64,000 nucleotides of DNA from Flavobacterium saliperosum (lineage in GTDB: Bacteria > Bacteroidota > Bacteroidia > Flavobacteriales > Flavobacteriaceae), in the NCBI RefSeq assembly GCF_900100625.1, contig NZ_FMTY01000004.1, positions 97,409-161,408 on the forward strand, read 5' to 3'. Position numbers and translations under genes: made by a program. Each line of letters opens with the position of its first letter. Positions within the stretch are counted from its first letter, which is position 1. The notes beneath the pieces are model-generated. The model was given only the letters and a program-made list of their open reading frames with translations. It did no database searches and had not been told where the DNA came from. Positions 53,901 to 61,696 of the stretch are shown one piece after another.

Positions 53901-55477
53901 TTGAAATAGTATTCCTGATTGGGCAATCCGAAACGATAGCCACGACCGCGACCGATAGGTGTTGCCTGTTTTTCCCCGTCTTTCACGCACAACAAAATAT
54001 CGTGTGCATTGGCATCTTCTTTCGAAATGTAGAACGTATTGTTGGTGGCAATCAGTTTGATATTGTGTTTTCGGGCAAAGGAAATCAGCGTTTGGTTCAC
54101 GCGGTTTTCGTCTTCCTGATTGTGGCGCATGAGTTCGATATAGAAATCGGAACCAAATTGCGAATGCCACCAAAGCAGTGCTTCTTCGGCCTGATTTTCA
54201 CCGATATTTAAAATTTTATTCGGAATTTCTCCGTATAAATTTCCCGATAAAACGATGATGTCTTCTTTGTATTGTTCAATGACTTTTCTGTCGATTCGCG
54301 GCACGTAATAAAATCCGTCCGTATAGGCAATCGACGACATTTTGGCCAAATTATGGTAGCCGTTTTTATTTTTAGCCAGGAAAACCACCTGATAGCCGTT
54401 GTCCTTTTTAGTTTTGTCTTTATGGTCTTCACAAACAAAAAACTCACAACCCACAATTGGTTTCATTTCGACTTCGGTGGGTAGTTCGCCGTTTTCCAGG
54501 GCGGCCGCATTTTTGGCTGCCGCTGCCTTGTTGTGATTCAGCACATCGCGTACGAAATGGAAAGCGCCCATTAAATTGGCGTAATCCGTCATCGCAACGG
54601 CCGGCATCTTGTTTTGGGCTGCTGCCGCCACCAGTTTCGCAATCGAAATAGTGGATTGCAATACCGAAAACTGGGTGTGGTTGTGCAGGTGTACGAAGGT
54701 GGTCTCCTTTAAATCCTGTTGATGTTCTTCGGATATCGGGGTTACAACTTCTTCTTTCTGAATTTGCTGGAATCGCTTTCGAATTTCTTCGGAAGCCGAT
54801 TTCAGATTGATATGTTTTAACCCGATGAGTTGGATTTCCTGTGGATTGTTTTCGCGGAAATTGCGGAAATAATCTTCGGTAACGTCGAGTTCTTCTTTGG
54901 TGAAAACCTCGCGTTTGATTAATTCGAGGAAACATCTTGTGGTAGCTTCCACGTCGGCAGTAGCGTTGTGCGCTTCGCCGAAAGGTGTTCCGAAAAGGTA
55001 TTGGTGCAATTCGGTTAGCGTGGGTAATTTGAATCGGCCGCCTCTACCTCCGGGCAATTTCAACAAATCGGCGGTCACTTCGGTACAGGTGTCCAAAACC
55101 GGCATTTTCACCATATCGGAACCCACGTTCATTCGGTGGAATTCGCAGCCCATGATGTTGACGTCGAAACCTACATTCTGACCGACAATGAATTTGGTTT
55201 TGGAAAGCGCGATGTTGAATTTCTCAAGCACTTCCAATAGCGGAACCCCTTGTTCCATGGCCAGTTCGGTGGAGATACCGTGGATGCGTTCGGCATCGTA
55301 GGGAATATTGAACCCTTCCGGTTTGACCAGATAGTCCTGATGTTCGATAAGGTTCCCCATTTCGTCGTGCAACTGCCAGGCGATCTGGATACAGCGTGGC
55401 CAGTTATCGGTATCGGTAATGGGTGCTGACCAACTGCGTGGTAAGCCTGTGGTTTCGGTATCGAAAATTAGATACAT
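50966..55477 (-). CDS. dnaE: DNA polymerase III alpha subunit with fused 3'-5' exonuclease
   Basis: 1503-residue replicative polymerase. Residues 1-180: DEDDh exonuclease with D6 and E8 in IFDTETTG, FIVGQNVGFDVN and HNATADVEATTR. About 262-470: PHP domain (FVHLHNHTQFSVLQ). Polymerase core with LPDIDIDFDDEGR near 687 and GPGRGSAAGSVVAYCLGI. Finger and helix-hairpin-helix regions to about 1150 (AMGKKQRDVLDKMK, FNKSHSTCYAWIAYQ). OB fold about 1275-1350 (VGGIVTNVQHRTAKNGKGW). An acidic linker with repeated EEVEIE follows near 1450. Fusion of proofreading and polymerase is the usual bacteroidetes form; it is not PolC, which nests the exonuclease inside the PHP domain. Confidence 0.96.
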   Translation of the reverse strand: MYLIFDTETTGLPRSWSAPITDTDNWPRCIQIAWQLHDEMGNLIEHQDYLVKPEGFNIPYDAERIHGISTELAMEQGVPLLEVLEKFNIALSKTKFIVGQNVGFDVNIMGCEFHRMNVGSDMVKMPVLDTCTEVTADLLKLPGGRGGRFKLPTLTELHQYLFGTPFGEAHNATADVEATTRCFLELIKREVFTKEELDVTEDYFRNFRENNPQEIQLIGLKHINLKSASEEIRKRFQQIQKEEVVTPISEEHQQDLKETTFVHLHNHTQFSVLQSTISIAKLVAAAAQNKMPAVAMTDYANLMGAFHFVRDVLNHNKAAAAKNAAALENGELPTEVEMKPIVGCEFFVCEDHKDKTKKDNGYQVVFLAKNKNGYHNLAKMSSIAYTDGFYYVPRIDRKVIEQYKEDIIVLSGNLYGEIPNKILNIGENQAEEALLWWHSQFGSDFYIELMRHNQEDENRVNQTLISFARKHNIKLIATNNTFYISKEDANAHDILLCVKDGEKQATPIGRGRGYRFGLPNQEYYFKSDAEMKKAFSDLPEAIINTQEIVDKVEIYSLYRDVLLPKFEIPDEFLVEEDKADEGKRGENKYLRYLTYEGAKRRYKEITEEIKERIDFELMTIENSGYPGYFLIVQDFIAEARKMDVSVGPGRGSAAGSVVAYCLGITNIDPLMYNLLFERFLNPDRVSLPDIDIDFDDEGRSRVMDYVIQKYGSKQVAQIITYGTMAAKSAIRDTARVLDLPLFEADKIAKLLPGMLPSKWNLARFMKGDEAEIRKVLRPEDFDRMKELIELSKEADLSGETIQQAQILEGNLRNTGIHACGVIITPSDITNFVPVTTAKDSDLYVTQFDNSVAESAGLLKMDFLGLKTLTLIKDTVKLIKYRTGKVLNPDEFPIDDVKTFELFQRGETVGIFQYESAGMQKYMKELKPTVFNDLIAMNALYRPGPIAYIPSFIKRKNGEEPIEYDLEACEELLKDTYGITVYQEQVMLLSQKLADFSKGDADVLRKAMGKKQRDVLDKMKPKFVSQAAAKGHSEEKLEKIWKDWEAFAEYAFNKSHSTCYAWIAYQTAYLKANYPAEYMAAVLSNNMNDIKQVSFFMEECKRMGLAVLGPDVNESFYKFTVNEEYAVRFGMGAIKGVGEGAVRTIVEGRKDGKYKSIFDLAKRIDLRAANKKAFENLALAGGFDCFTNTHRAQYFHTDGDNSTFLEKAMRYGSKFQENENSSQVSLFGDASEVQIPEPVVPPCEEWNTMQKLAQEKEVVGIYISGHPLDDYKFEMKYFCSTRLEALKDLAPHVGKSIAVGGIVTNVQHRTAKNGKGWATFVLEGYDESYEFRIFDEEYLKYRHFLGQNHFVYIKLSVKEGWTNKETGKKSDPRLQFLQVIMLQDVLATFAKKLILQFSIFDLREQLIMELNELFKANQGETTVTFEVMELEKVRKAIEIPVVTEVEDVSDTDEITEEVEIEIPEEKEEIKVVTKLSMPSRKLKIGVSNAMLAELERLQVNFRLN

Positions 55478-55528
55478 ATCTTAAAATGAAGGTTTTACTG
55501 TTATCACTTTTATAAAAAAGCAATTGTT

Positions 55529-55559
55529 CAAAAGTACATTTTCAGAGAATAGAAATCAA
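55529..55559 (-). promoter_or_regulatory. dnaE promoter (TTG-N20-TACTTTTG, minus strand)
   Basis: Minus-strand TACTTTTG at 55529-55536 and TTG at 55557-55559, spacing 20, about 50 bases ahead of the dnaE ATG. Confidence 0.65.
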
Positions 55560-55589
55560 TTTTAGTTATCAACAAAAGTACAAAACGAT

Positions 55590-55722
55590 AACCTCTTAGC
55601 CCCGTCCCGATAGCAATCGGGAGAGCCGGTAGCTCAGGAACGCAGTGGAAGACTAAAGGCGAAGACGGGAAAACGGATTGCAAAAAATACCCGAGCCGTT
55701 CGCTCCAAAAAAATAAAAACAC
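55590..55722. repeat. intergenic region with palindrome TCCCGAT-AGCA-ATCGGGA
   Basis: The 55478-55774 gap contains this GC-richer segment. The palindrome is at 55605-55622; beyond it are GAGAGCCGGTAGCTCAGG, AAGACGGGAAAACGGATTGC and a run of A with GAGCCGTTCGCTCC, a small hairpin (GAGC/GCTC). It looks like a member of the same interspersed repeat class as the elements at 40636 and 50856. No gene is seen here. Confidence 0.55.
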
Positions 55723-55751
55723 AAAAAAAGCCATCTCATACGAGACGGCTT
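55723..55751 (-). terminator. terminator of the RRM gene
   Basis: Minus strand AGCCGTCTC-GTAT-GAGATGGCT with one G-T pair and seven T. Confidence 0.8.
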
Positions 55752-55774
55752 CTGTTATTTATCTAAAAAAAAGA

Positions 55775-56143
55775 CTAGTATCTTCCTCCTCTGTTTCCAC
55801 CACCGTAGCTTCCGCCACCGCTGTTTCCACCACGATTGTTTCCACCACCGTAACCACCTCCCGCAGGACGGTTGTTATTGAAGCTTCTTCTTTCACCTTC
55901 CGGTTTCGGCTCTGATTTGTTAACCACGATAGCACGACCACCTACAGTAGCACCGTTTAATTCTTCGATAGCTTTCTGAGCGTCAGCTTCGTTTTCCATT
56001 TCAACAAAACCGAATCCTTTACTTCTTCCAGTAAATTTGTCAGTAATAATTTTAACTGAAGTTACCTCTCCGTATACCCCAAAAGAATCTCTTAAATCTG
56101 CTTCGTCAATTGAGAACGGAAGACTTCCTACAAAAATGTTCAT
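55775..56143 (-). CDS. RRM RNA-binding protein with Gly-rich tail
   Basis: 122 residues. One RRM (about 2-75): RNP2 NIFVGSL and RNP1 SKGFGFVEM are both intact, as in cyanobacterial and bacteroidetes Rbp proteins. The tail about 90-122 is Gly/Arg/Asn-rich (GGGYGGGNNRGGNSGGG). Probably an abundant, cold- or stress-linked RNA chaperone. Its own terminator follows. Confidence 0.93.
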   Translation of the reverse strand: MNIFVGSLPFSIDEADLRDSFGVYGEVTSVKIITDKFTGRSKGFGFVEMENEADAQKAIEELNGATVGGRAIVVNKSEPKPEGERRSFNNNRPAGGGYGGGNNRGGNSGGGSYGGGNRGGRY

Positions 56144-56237
56144 ATATATTATTTAAATAATTTTGGTAAAGGTAGGCTATTAATTTTGTAAATCACTCAC
56201 TATTAAGGTTTTCTTTTTAAATAATTTTGATTATAAC

Positions 56238-56263
56238 AAAAAACCACTCCTTTCGAAGTGGTT
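56238..56263 (-). terminator. terminator of the lipoprotein gene at 56287
   Basis: Minus strand AACCACT-TCGAAAGG-AGTGGTT and TTTT. Confidence 0.7.
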
Positions 56264-56286
56264 ATTAATCAGTATTTTAGCTTGTT

Positions 56287-56712
56287 TTATCTGGGAACTT
56301 TATAAAAAGTACCCTCTGTGAAAATCACTTCGTTACCCGCTCCGTCTTCTGCAACAAAATGGAATTTACCGGTAACCGTTCCATCCACACCGGATGTTAT
56401 TTTTATTTCTCCCGATACCGATTCATAGCTTGCGCCGGCACCGTCAACAGAATCGTAGATGGCATAACTTGCTGAAGTTCCGGTTAAAACATACGTTCCG
56501 TTATTTGCCGAAGTGGTATGCAACTCAACCATATCCGTACCTACCGCACCAATAATCGTAAGCCCTCCTGCATCTGCAAAAGCATACATGTCATTTGCTT
56601 TCCAGATGTTGCCGTTTTTATTGGCCTGAAAAGCCGGGTTGTTGAATTTAACTTCTTCCCCACAAGACGCGAAAGCAGCTACTAATAAGAATAACGAAAC
56701 TATTTTTTTCAT
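56287..56712 (-). CDS. DUF6252-like small lipoprotein
   Basis: 141 residues with lipobox FASC at about 14-17. Body is beta-rich: NKNGNIWKANDMYAF, LHTTSANNGTYVLTG, VSGEIKITSGVDGTVTGKFHF and a C-terminal strand FTEGTFYKVPR. This pattern recalls DUF6252 lipoproteins of flavobacteria. Function unknown; likely surface or periplasmic. Confidence 0.78.
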   Translation of the reverse strand: MKKIVSLFLLVAAFASCGEEVKFNNPAFQANKNGNIWKANDMYAFADAGGLTIIGAVGTDMVELHTTSANNGTYVLTGTSASYAIYDSVDGAGASYESVSGEIKITSGVDGTVTGKFHFVAEDGAGNEVIFTEGTFYKVPR

Positions 56713-56745
56713 TTTGACGGAATTGTTATTTGGATATAATACTCA

Positions 56746-56775
56746 CAAAAATAACTTTTAATTAATAATGTACAA
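56746..56775 (-). promoter_or_regulatory. promoter of the lipoprotein gene (TTG-N19-TATTTTTG)
   Basis: Minus-strand TATTTTTG at 56746-56753 and TTG at 56773-56775, spacing 19, 33 bases ahead of the ATG. Confidence 0.6.
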
Positions 56776-56869
56776 GTTTTTTTCTTTTGAATATTTTAAA
56801 GACCACGAAATCAAATCACTATGCCTGCTAAAAAAACGAAAGAAAATTATTTTGTATCCCAAAGTTTTA

Positions 56870-56877
56870 TATCTTTG
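56870..56877 (+). promoter_or_regulatory. -7 element (TATCTTTG) for rpsP
   Basis: TATCTTTG 48 bases before the rpsP ATG; a TTG lies 15 bases upstream, shorter than usual. Confidence 0.6.
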
Positions 56878-56925
56878 CACCCTTAAATAACCGAGGTCGA
56901 GAACCTCAAATTAATCACAAGATTT

Positions 56926-57480
56926 ATGTCAGTAAAAATTAGATTACAAAGACATGGTAAAAAAGGGAAACCTTTTTACTGGATCGTAGCAGCAGATGCT
57001 CGCGCGAAAAGAGATGGTAGATTCTTAGAGAAAATCGGAACTTACAATCCAAACACTAACCCTGCAACTATCGACTTAAACCTTGATAGCGCGGTACAAT
57101 GGTTACACAACGGTGCTCAGCCAACTGACACTGCAAGAGCTATTCTTTCTTACAAAGGTGCTTTATTAAAACACCACCTAGACGGAGGTGTTCGTAAAGG
57201 CGCTTTAACTCAGGAGCAAGCGGATGCTAAATTAGCAGCTTGGTTAGAGTCTAAAGCTGGAAAAGTGGATGCTAAAAAAGCAGGTTTATCGAAAGCAGAA
57301 GCAGATGCTAAAGCGAAAGCTTTAAAAGCAGAAAAAGAAGCGAACGAAAAACGTATTGCTGCACAGGCAGAAGCTGCTAAAGTTGAAGAAGCTGCAGAAG
57401 AAGTTACGGAAGAAGTAGCAGAAGCTGCAACTGAAGAAGCTCCGGCTGCTGAAGAAAACAACGAAGAAACTCAAGCATAA
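56926..57480 (+). CDS. rpsP: 30S ribosomal protein S16 with long Ala/Glu/Lys tail
   Basis: 184 residues, against about 82 in E. coli. The S16 core is at 1-85 (IRLQRHGKKGKPFYWIVAAD, FLEKIGTYNPNT). The rest is an extension: a helical region with DAKKAGLSKAEADAKAKALK and an acidic end rich in EE and A. Such tails are common in bacteroidetes S16. rimM follows after 15 bases, as in many genomes. Confidence 0.95.
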   Translation: MSVKIRLQRHGKKGKPFYWIVAADARAKRDGRFLEKIGTYNPNTNPATIDLNLDSAVQWLHNGAQPTDTARAILSYKGALLKHHLDGGVRKGALTQEQADAKLAAWLESKAGKVDAKKAGLSKAEADAKAKALKAEKEANEKRIAAQAEAAKVEEAAEEVTEEVAEAATEEAPAAEENNEETQA

Positions 57481-57495
57481 TTTTATAGCGATTCC

Positions 57496-58020
57496 ATGCG
57501 TAAAGACGAATGTTTCTATTTAGGTAAAATCGCTAAAAAGTTTAGTTTCAAAGGGGAAGTTCTTATCTATCTGGATACGGACGAACCTGAAATGTATGAA
57601 AATCTGGAATCAGTTTTTGTTGAATTCAACAAAAATCTGATTCCATTTTTTATTGAAAAAGGGGCACTTCACAAAGGCGACTTCCTCCGAGTAAAATTTG
57701 AAGAAGTGGACAGTGAAGAAGATGCCGACCGCTTAATTAACTGTGAAGTCTATCTTCCGTTAAGCACGTTGCCGAAACTGGAAGGCAACAAATTCTATTT
57801 CCATGAAGTGATTGGTTTTGATGTGGAAGACGTACGTTTGGGGAATATCGGGAAAATTGTTTCCATTAACGATTCCAGCGCACAACCACTTTTCGAAATC
57901 CTAAAAGACAATACGGAAATCCTTATTCCGATGATTGACGCTTTCATCGTACAGGTAGACCGAGCCAACAAAAAAGTTGTTCTGGATACTCCGGAAGGTT
58001 TGGTGGATTTGTACTTATAG
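57496..58020 (+). CDS. rimM: ribosome maturation factor RimM
   Basis: 174 residues, 30S assembly factor that binds S19. N-terminal beta barrel (YLGKIAKKFSFKGEVLIYLD) and C-terminal PRC-barrel (YFHEVIGFDVED, NDSSAQPLFEI, LIPMIDAFI). Directly after rpsP, so S16 and its assembly helper are co-expressed. Confidence 0.94.
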   Translation: MRKDECFYLGKIAKKFSFKGEVLIYLDTDEPEMYENLESVFVEFNKNLIPFFIEKGALHKGDFLRVKFEEVDSEEDADRLINCEVYLPLSTLPKLEGNKFYFHEVIGFDVEDVRLGNIGKIVSINDSSAQPLFEILKDNTEILIPMIDAFIVQVDRANKKVVLDTPEGLVDLYL

Positions 58021-58163
58021 ATTTCTAGATACGCTGCGCTTTAGATTCTTAGACACGCTATGCTCTTAGATTTTTGGATATTTTCCTTTAAAACTAAAAA
58101 TCTAACAATCCAATAATCCAACAATCTAACAATCCAACAATCTAAAAGTCTAATAACCCAAAA
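58021..58163 (+). repeat. spacer of degenerate tandem repeats (AATCCAACAATCTAAC)
   Basis: The gap between rimM and the methyltransferase holds two copies of TAGA(T/C)ACGCT.TGC.CTTAGAT-like words followed by at least five units of AATC(T/C)AA(C/T). TTAGAT in the left half is complementary to ATCTAA in the right half, so the RNA could fold back on itself. No gene. Confidence 0.7.
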
Positions 58164-58883
58164 ATGTTTCAATTCAAACAATTTTCCATTGCACAAGACC
58201 GCTGCGCCATGAAAGTGGGTACCGACGGCGTTTTACTTGGTGCCTGGACCCCCTTGATTAACAACCCTTACAACATTTTGGATATTGGCACCGGAACCGG
58301 AGTTATCGCTTTGATGTTAGCGCAACGCAGCCAAGCCGTCCCGATAACTGTCGGGAAGATTGACGCTATTGAAATTGACGATGACGCTTACGAACAAGCC
58401 ACCGAAAACTTCGAAAATTCGCCCTGGAACGACCGTTTGTATTGTTATCATGCCGGATTGGATGAATTTGTTGACGAAGTAGAGGAAGAATTCGACCTGA
58501 TTGTTTCCAACCCTCCCTTCTATACCGAAAATTACAAATCCGATAACGAACAGCGCGATGCTGCCCGCTTTGAAGACTCCCTTCCCTTCGAAGAATTGGT
58601 GGAAGCGGCTGATTTTTTCTTATCCGACCACGGTATTTTTTCCATAATCATCCCCTATAAAGAAGAAGAAAAGCTCCTAGGACTTTGTGCCGAAAGAGAC
58701 CTGTTCCCCTTAAAAATCACCCGGGTAAAAGGCACACCCACTTCGGAAATCAAACGCAGTTTACTGGCCTTCAGTCGCGTTGAACAAACGCCGTTAGTTG
58801 ACGAATTGGTTATTGAAACCGCACGTCATCAGTACACTCCGGAATACATTGAACTCACAAAGGATTTTTATCTGAAAATGTAA
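58164..58883 (+). CDS. tRNA1(Val) A37 N6-methyltransferase-like (TrmN6/YfiC)
   Basis: 239 residues. SAM-binding motif ILDIGTGTGVIALMLA, acidic IDAIEIDDDAYEQA, and the adenine-N6 motif IVSNPPFY. N-terminal FKQFSIAQDRCAMKVGTDGVLLGAW is diagnostic for the TrmN6 group. Residues 58-65 (AVPITVGK) are encoded across a palindromic repeat and lie exactly between MLAQRSQ and IDAIEI, where relatives have a short turn. Confidence 0.9.
   Translation: MFQFKQFSIAQDRCAMKVGTDGVLLGAWTPLINNPYNILDIGTGTGVIALMLAQRSQAVPITVGKIDAIEIDDDAYEQATENFENSPWNDRLYCYHAGLDEFVDEVEEEFDLIVSNPPFYTENYKSDNEQRDAARFEDSLPFEELVEAADFFLSDHGIFSIIIPYKEEEKLLGLCAERDLFPLKITRVKGTPTSEIKRSLLAFSRVEQTPLVDELVIETARHQYTPEYIELTKDFYLKM
58339..58356. repeat. 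palindromic repeat inside the TrmN6-like gene
   Basis: TCCCGA-TAACTG-TCGGGA, the same family as 47477-47494 and 55605-55622 with a changed centre. Confidence 0.8.
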
Positions 58884-58940
58884 TCTTCGTTAAACCTTTT
58901 AAGCCTCTTCTCTTTTATCAAAAATTATAACTATCACAAA

Positions 58941-58971
58941 TTGAATAGTTAAATATCTTTGCGTACTTTTG
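58941..58971 (+). promoter_or_regulatory. promoter of the acyl-CoA dehydrogenase gene
   Basis: TTG 58941-58943 then TACTTTTG 58964-58971, spacing 20. A second -7-like word, TATCTTTG, lies at 58954-58961 but with no TTG at normal distance. Confidence 0.65.
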
Positions 58972-58994
58972 TGAACCAAAAATTTTTATTCAAA

Positions 58995-60173
58995 ATGAAA
59001 CCAGATTTATTTCAAGCTCCTGATTATTATCTGTTAGACGATTTACTAACGGAAGAACATAAATTAGTACGTGACTCAGCTCGTGCCTGGGTAAAAAAAG
59101 AAGTGTCTCCCATTATTGAAGAATATGCTCAAAAAGCGGAATTCCCAAAACAAATCGTAAAAGGTTTGGCGGAAATCGGTGGTTTTGGACCTTATATCCC
59201 GGTTGAATACGGAGGTGCAGGTTTGGATCAAATCTCTTACGGATTGATCATGCAGGAAATTGAGCGCGGAGATTCCGGTGTTCGTTCCACCTCATCCGTA
59301 CAATCTTCTTTGGTGATGTATCCGATCTGGAAATACGGAAACGAAGAACAACGCATGAAATATTTACCGAAACTGGCTACCGGAGAATTCATCGGATGTT
59401 TCGGATTAACGGAACCGGATTATGGTTCCAACCCGGGCGGGATGGTAACCAACTTCAAAGACATGGGCGACCATTATTTGTTAAACGGTGCCAAAATGTG
59501 GATTTCGAATGCTCCGTTTGCGGATATCGCAGTAGTGTGGGCGAAAGATGAATCCGGAAGAATTCACGGTCTGATCGTAGAGAGAGGCATGGAAGGTTTT
59601 ACCACTCCTGAAACACACAACAAATGGTCGTTAAGAGCTTCAGCGACCGGAGAATTGATTTTTGACAACGTAAAAGTGCCGAAAGAAAACCTATTACCGA
59701 ACAAATCCGGTTTGGGCGCACCACTTGGATGTTTGGACTCCGCACGTTACGGAATTGCCTGGGGTGCTATCGGTGCCGCAATGGACTGTTACGATACTGC
59801 TTTGAGATATTCTCAGGAAAGAATCCAATTCGACAAACCGATTGGAGCTACACAATTGCAACAAAAGAAATTAGCCGAAATGATTACCGAAATCACCAAA
59901 GCACAATTGTTGACTTGGAGATTGGGCGTTTTAAGAAACGAAGGAAGAGCTACTACAGCTCAGATTTCCATGGCAAAAAGAAACAATGTGGACATGGCAT
60001 TAACCATCGCTCGTGATGCCCGCCAAATGTTAGGCGGAATGGGAATTACCGGAGAATATTCCATCATGCGTCACATGATGAACTTGGAGTCGGTGGTTAC
60101 TTATGAAGGAACACACGATATTCACTTGCTAATCACAGGTATGGATGTTACCGGTTTCCCGGCATTCAAATAA
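58995..60173 (+). CDS. acyl-CoA dehydrogenase, glutaryl-CoA dehydrogenase type
   Basis: 392 residues from ATG 58995; the frame opens at 58959 but that stretch holds the promoter. FAD blocks CFGLTEPDYGSNPGGM and KMWISNAPFADIAVVWA. The catalytic Glu is in VVTYEGTHDIHLL. RSTSSVQSSLVMYPI is the substrate-binding pattern of glutaryl-CoA dehydrogenase, so decarboxylating oxidation of glutaryl-CoA to crotonyl-CoA in Lys/Trp breakdown is likely. A terminator follows. Confidence 0.88.
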   Translation: MKPDLFQAPDYYLLDDLLTEEHKLVRDSARAWVKKEVSPIIEEYAQKAEFPKQIVKGLAEIGGFGPYIPVEYGGAGLDQISYGLIMQEIERGDSGVRSTSSVQSSLVMYPIWKYGNEEQRMKYLPKLATGEFIGCFGLTEPDYGSNPGGMVTNFKDMGDHYLLNGAKMWISNAPFADIAVVWAKDESGRIHGLIVERGMEGFTTPETHNKWSLRASATGELIFDNVKVPKENLLPNKSGLGAPLGCLDSARYGIAWGAIGAAMDCYDTALRYSQERIQFDKPIGATQLQQKKLAEMITEITKAQLLTWRLGVLRNEGRATTAQISMAKRNNVDMALTIARDARQMLGGMGITGEYSIMRHMMNLESVVTYEGTHDIHLLITGMDVTGFPAFK

Positions 60174-60208
60174 TAGATTTCAATATCCTTATTGATAAAT
60201 TCAATGTT

Positions 60209-60238
60209 AAAAGCTTCTCTAAAACGGGAAGCTTTTTT
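60209..60238 (+). terminator. terminator after the acyl-CoA dehydrogenase gene
   Basis: AAAAGCTTC / GAAGCTTTT, nine-base stem, T run. Confidence 0.85.
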
Positions 60239-60265
60239 ACATTTGTATCACAAACTACTATTGCT

Positions 60266-61051
60266 ATGAATATTCATACTATCAATAAAAGTATTCAGCC
60301 TCAAAGGGAACTTTTATTACATCACTCGCTGTACAAACAAATTCAGACTGTTGATGATTTGCGTCATTTCATGGAAGGACATGTGTATGCCGTTTGGGAT
60401 TTCATGTCGCTCCTAAAAGCACTGCAGCAAAAGTTAACCTGTACAACAACGCCTTGGTTCGCATCACCCAATCCGGAAATGCGGTATCTGATTAACGAAA
60501 TCGTTTTAGCCGAAGAATCCGATCTTACCTTAGACGGAAAACGACTGAGCCATTTCGAAATGTATCTGGAGGCGATGAAATCCAGTGGCGCCAATACCAC
60601 AAACATTGAAACCTTTCTGGAAAGCGTTATCTCGATGCAGAATATTTTTGTATCGATAAAAATCAGTGATTTACACCCGAAAATTAAAGAATTCCTGAAT
60701 TTCACGTTCGAGGTAATCGAACACGGAAAAGCACACGAAATTGCAGCAGCATTCACCTTCGGAAGAGAAGACCTGATTCCGGATATGTTTTCGGAAATCC
60801 TGAAAAACTTCCAGATTAATTTCCCGGAAACCGATTTATCGCAACTGATTTACTATTTCGAACGACACATTGAATTGGATGCCGACGATCACGGCCCAAT
60901 GGCGATGCAGATGATTACCGAACTGTGCGGAGAAGACAACCAAAAATGGAAAGAAGTGGAAGCCATTTCGATTCAGGCTTTGGAAAAACGCATCGGTTTA
61001 TGGGATGCGATTGAAGAACACATTAATGAAATGCATTTAGCCACCACATAA
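60266..61051 (+). CDS. DUF3050 (heme-oxygenase-like fold) protein
   Basis: 261 residues, all helical. Blocks FMEGHVYAVWDFMSLLKALQ, NEIVLAEESDLTLDG, FVISIKISDL-like VSIKISDLHPKIKEF, AFTFGREDLIPDMF and FERHIELDADDHGPMAM match DUF3050, whose fold resembles heme oxygenase/TenA diiron proteins; the spaced His/Glu residues (E38-H39, H198 region, D-D-H) could form a metal site. Reaction not known. Followed by a terminator. Confidence 0.87.
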   Translation: MNIHTINKSIQPQRELLLHHSLYKQIQTVDDLRHFMEGHVYAVWDFMSLLKALQQKLTCTTTPWFASPNPEMRYLINEIVLAEESDLTLDGKRLSHFEMYLEAMKSSGANTTNIETFLESVISMQNIFVSIKISDLHPKIKEFLNFTFEVIEHGKAHEIAAAFTFGREDLIPDMFSEILKNFQINFPETDLSQLIYYFERHIELDADDHGPMAMQMITELCGEDNQKWKEVEAISIQALEKRIGLWDAIEEHINEMHLATT

Positions 61052-61083
61052 AAAAATCCCGAACTGAGTTCGGGATTTTTATT
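61052..61083 (+). terminator. terminator after the DUF3050 gene
   Basis: AAAATCCCGAAC-TGA-GTTCGGGATTTT, 12-base stem with T run. Confidence 0.9.
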
Positions 61084-61093
61084 TTAAAACAAC

Positions 61094-61120
61094 AAAAAGG
61101 AGTCTGAAAAGACTCCTTTT
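61094..61120. terminator. terminator of the coiled-coil gene at 61125
   Basis: AAAAGGAGTC-TGAAAA-GACTCCTTTT, ten-base perfect stem; lies just past the stop of the leftward gene, can work in both directions. Confidence 0.85.
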
Positions 61121-61124
61121 CTTG

Positions 61125-61541
61125 TTATGCCGCCTGCAATATTACTTTTCGGGCATTTACATCAGCTATAAAAACCTCAACTTCATCCAGCTCTTTGTTG
61201 ATGCGTTCCAAATCCAACTCTTTTTCCAATAAGGCAACCGAGCCATAACTTTCCTTTCGGTTTTCCAACAAGAATTTCTTGTACTCCAATCGGGTTAACT
61301 TTTTCTCCAAATCTTCTTTGGTTGGGCCTTCCGGCAAAGCGGCAAGAACGGTTTCGGTAGCATCAATTTCAGCAATCACGCCTTGTAAAACCGCATCAAT
61401 CTCTACTGAGGTACTGCTGTAATTTACGGTAAGGCGTTCTACCGACAATTGTTTAAACGTTAAGTCTGATTTTTCTTTTTCTGCCCATGTTAATAAAACA
61501 TCGCAATCGGCTACCGTGGTAATTTTGTTTAATGAATACAT
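61125..61541 (-). CDS. coiled-coil protein, unknown
   Basis: 138 residues, no signal peptide. N-terminal helix with TTVADCDVLLTWAEKEKSDL, then a heptad-rich region about 80-135 (EDLEKKLTRLEYKKFLLENR, LEKELDLERINKELDEVEVF). Cytoplasmic. Not recognised as a named family. It is downstream of the HTH gene on the same strand with a 155-base gap, so they may be functionally linked. Confidence 0.75.
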   Translation of the reverse strand: MYSLNKITTVADCDVLLTWAEKEKSDLTFKQLSVERLTVNYSSTSVEIDAVLQGVIAEIDATETVLAALPEGPTKEDLEKKLTRLEYKKFLLENRKESYGSVALLEKELDLERINKELDEVEVFIADVNARKVILQAA

Positions 61542-61696
61542 AATTTATAAAATTTAAAAGTTAATATTACTCTTACAGCTTTCAAATGCAATGCCAAAAA
61601 AATCGCATAAATAAGCCCTGATTGTGATTTTAACATTTTGTAAGAAAATGATTTGTTTTTAAAATTAATTATGTATTTGAAAATCAACAATTATTC

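Noticed and set aside
50966..55477. Classification of the polymerase as PolC
   Set aside because: The exonuclease is N-terminal to PHP, not nested within it, and the core motifs are DnaE type.
58021..58163. CRISPR array
   Set aside because: Units are short (about 8-16 bases), degenerate and have no unique spacers; no cas gene nearby.
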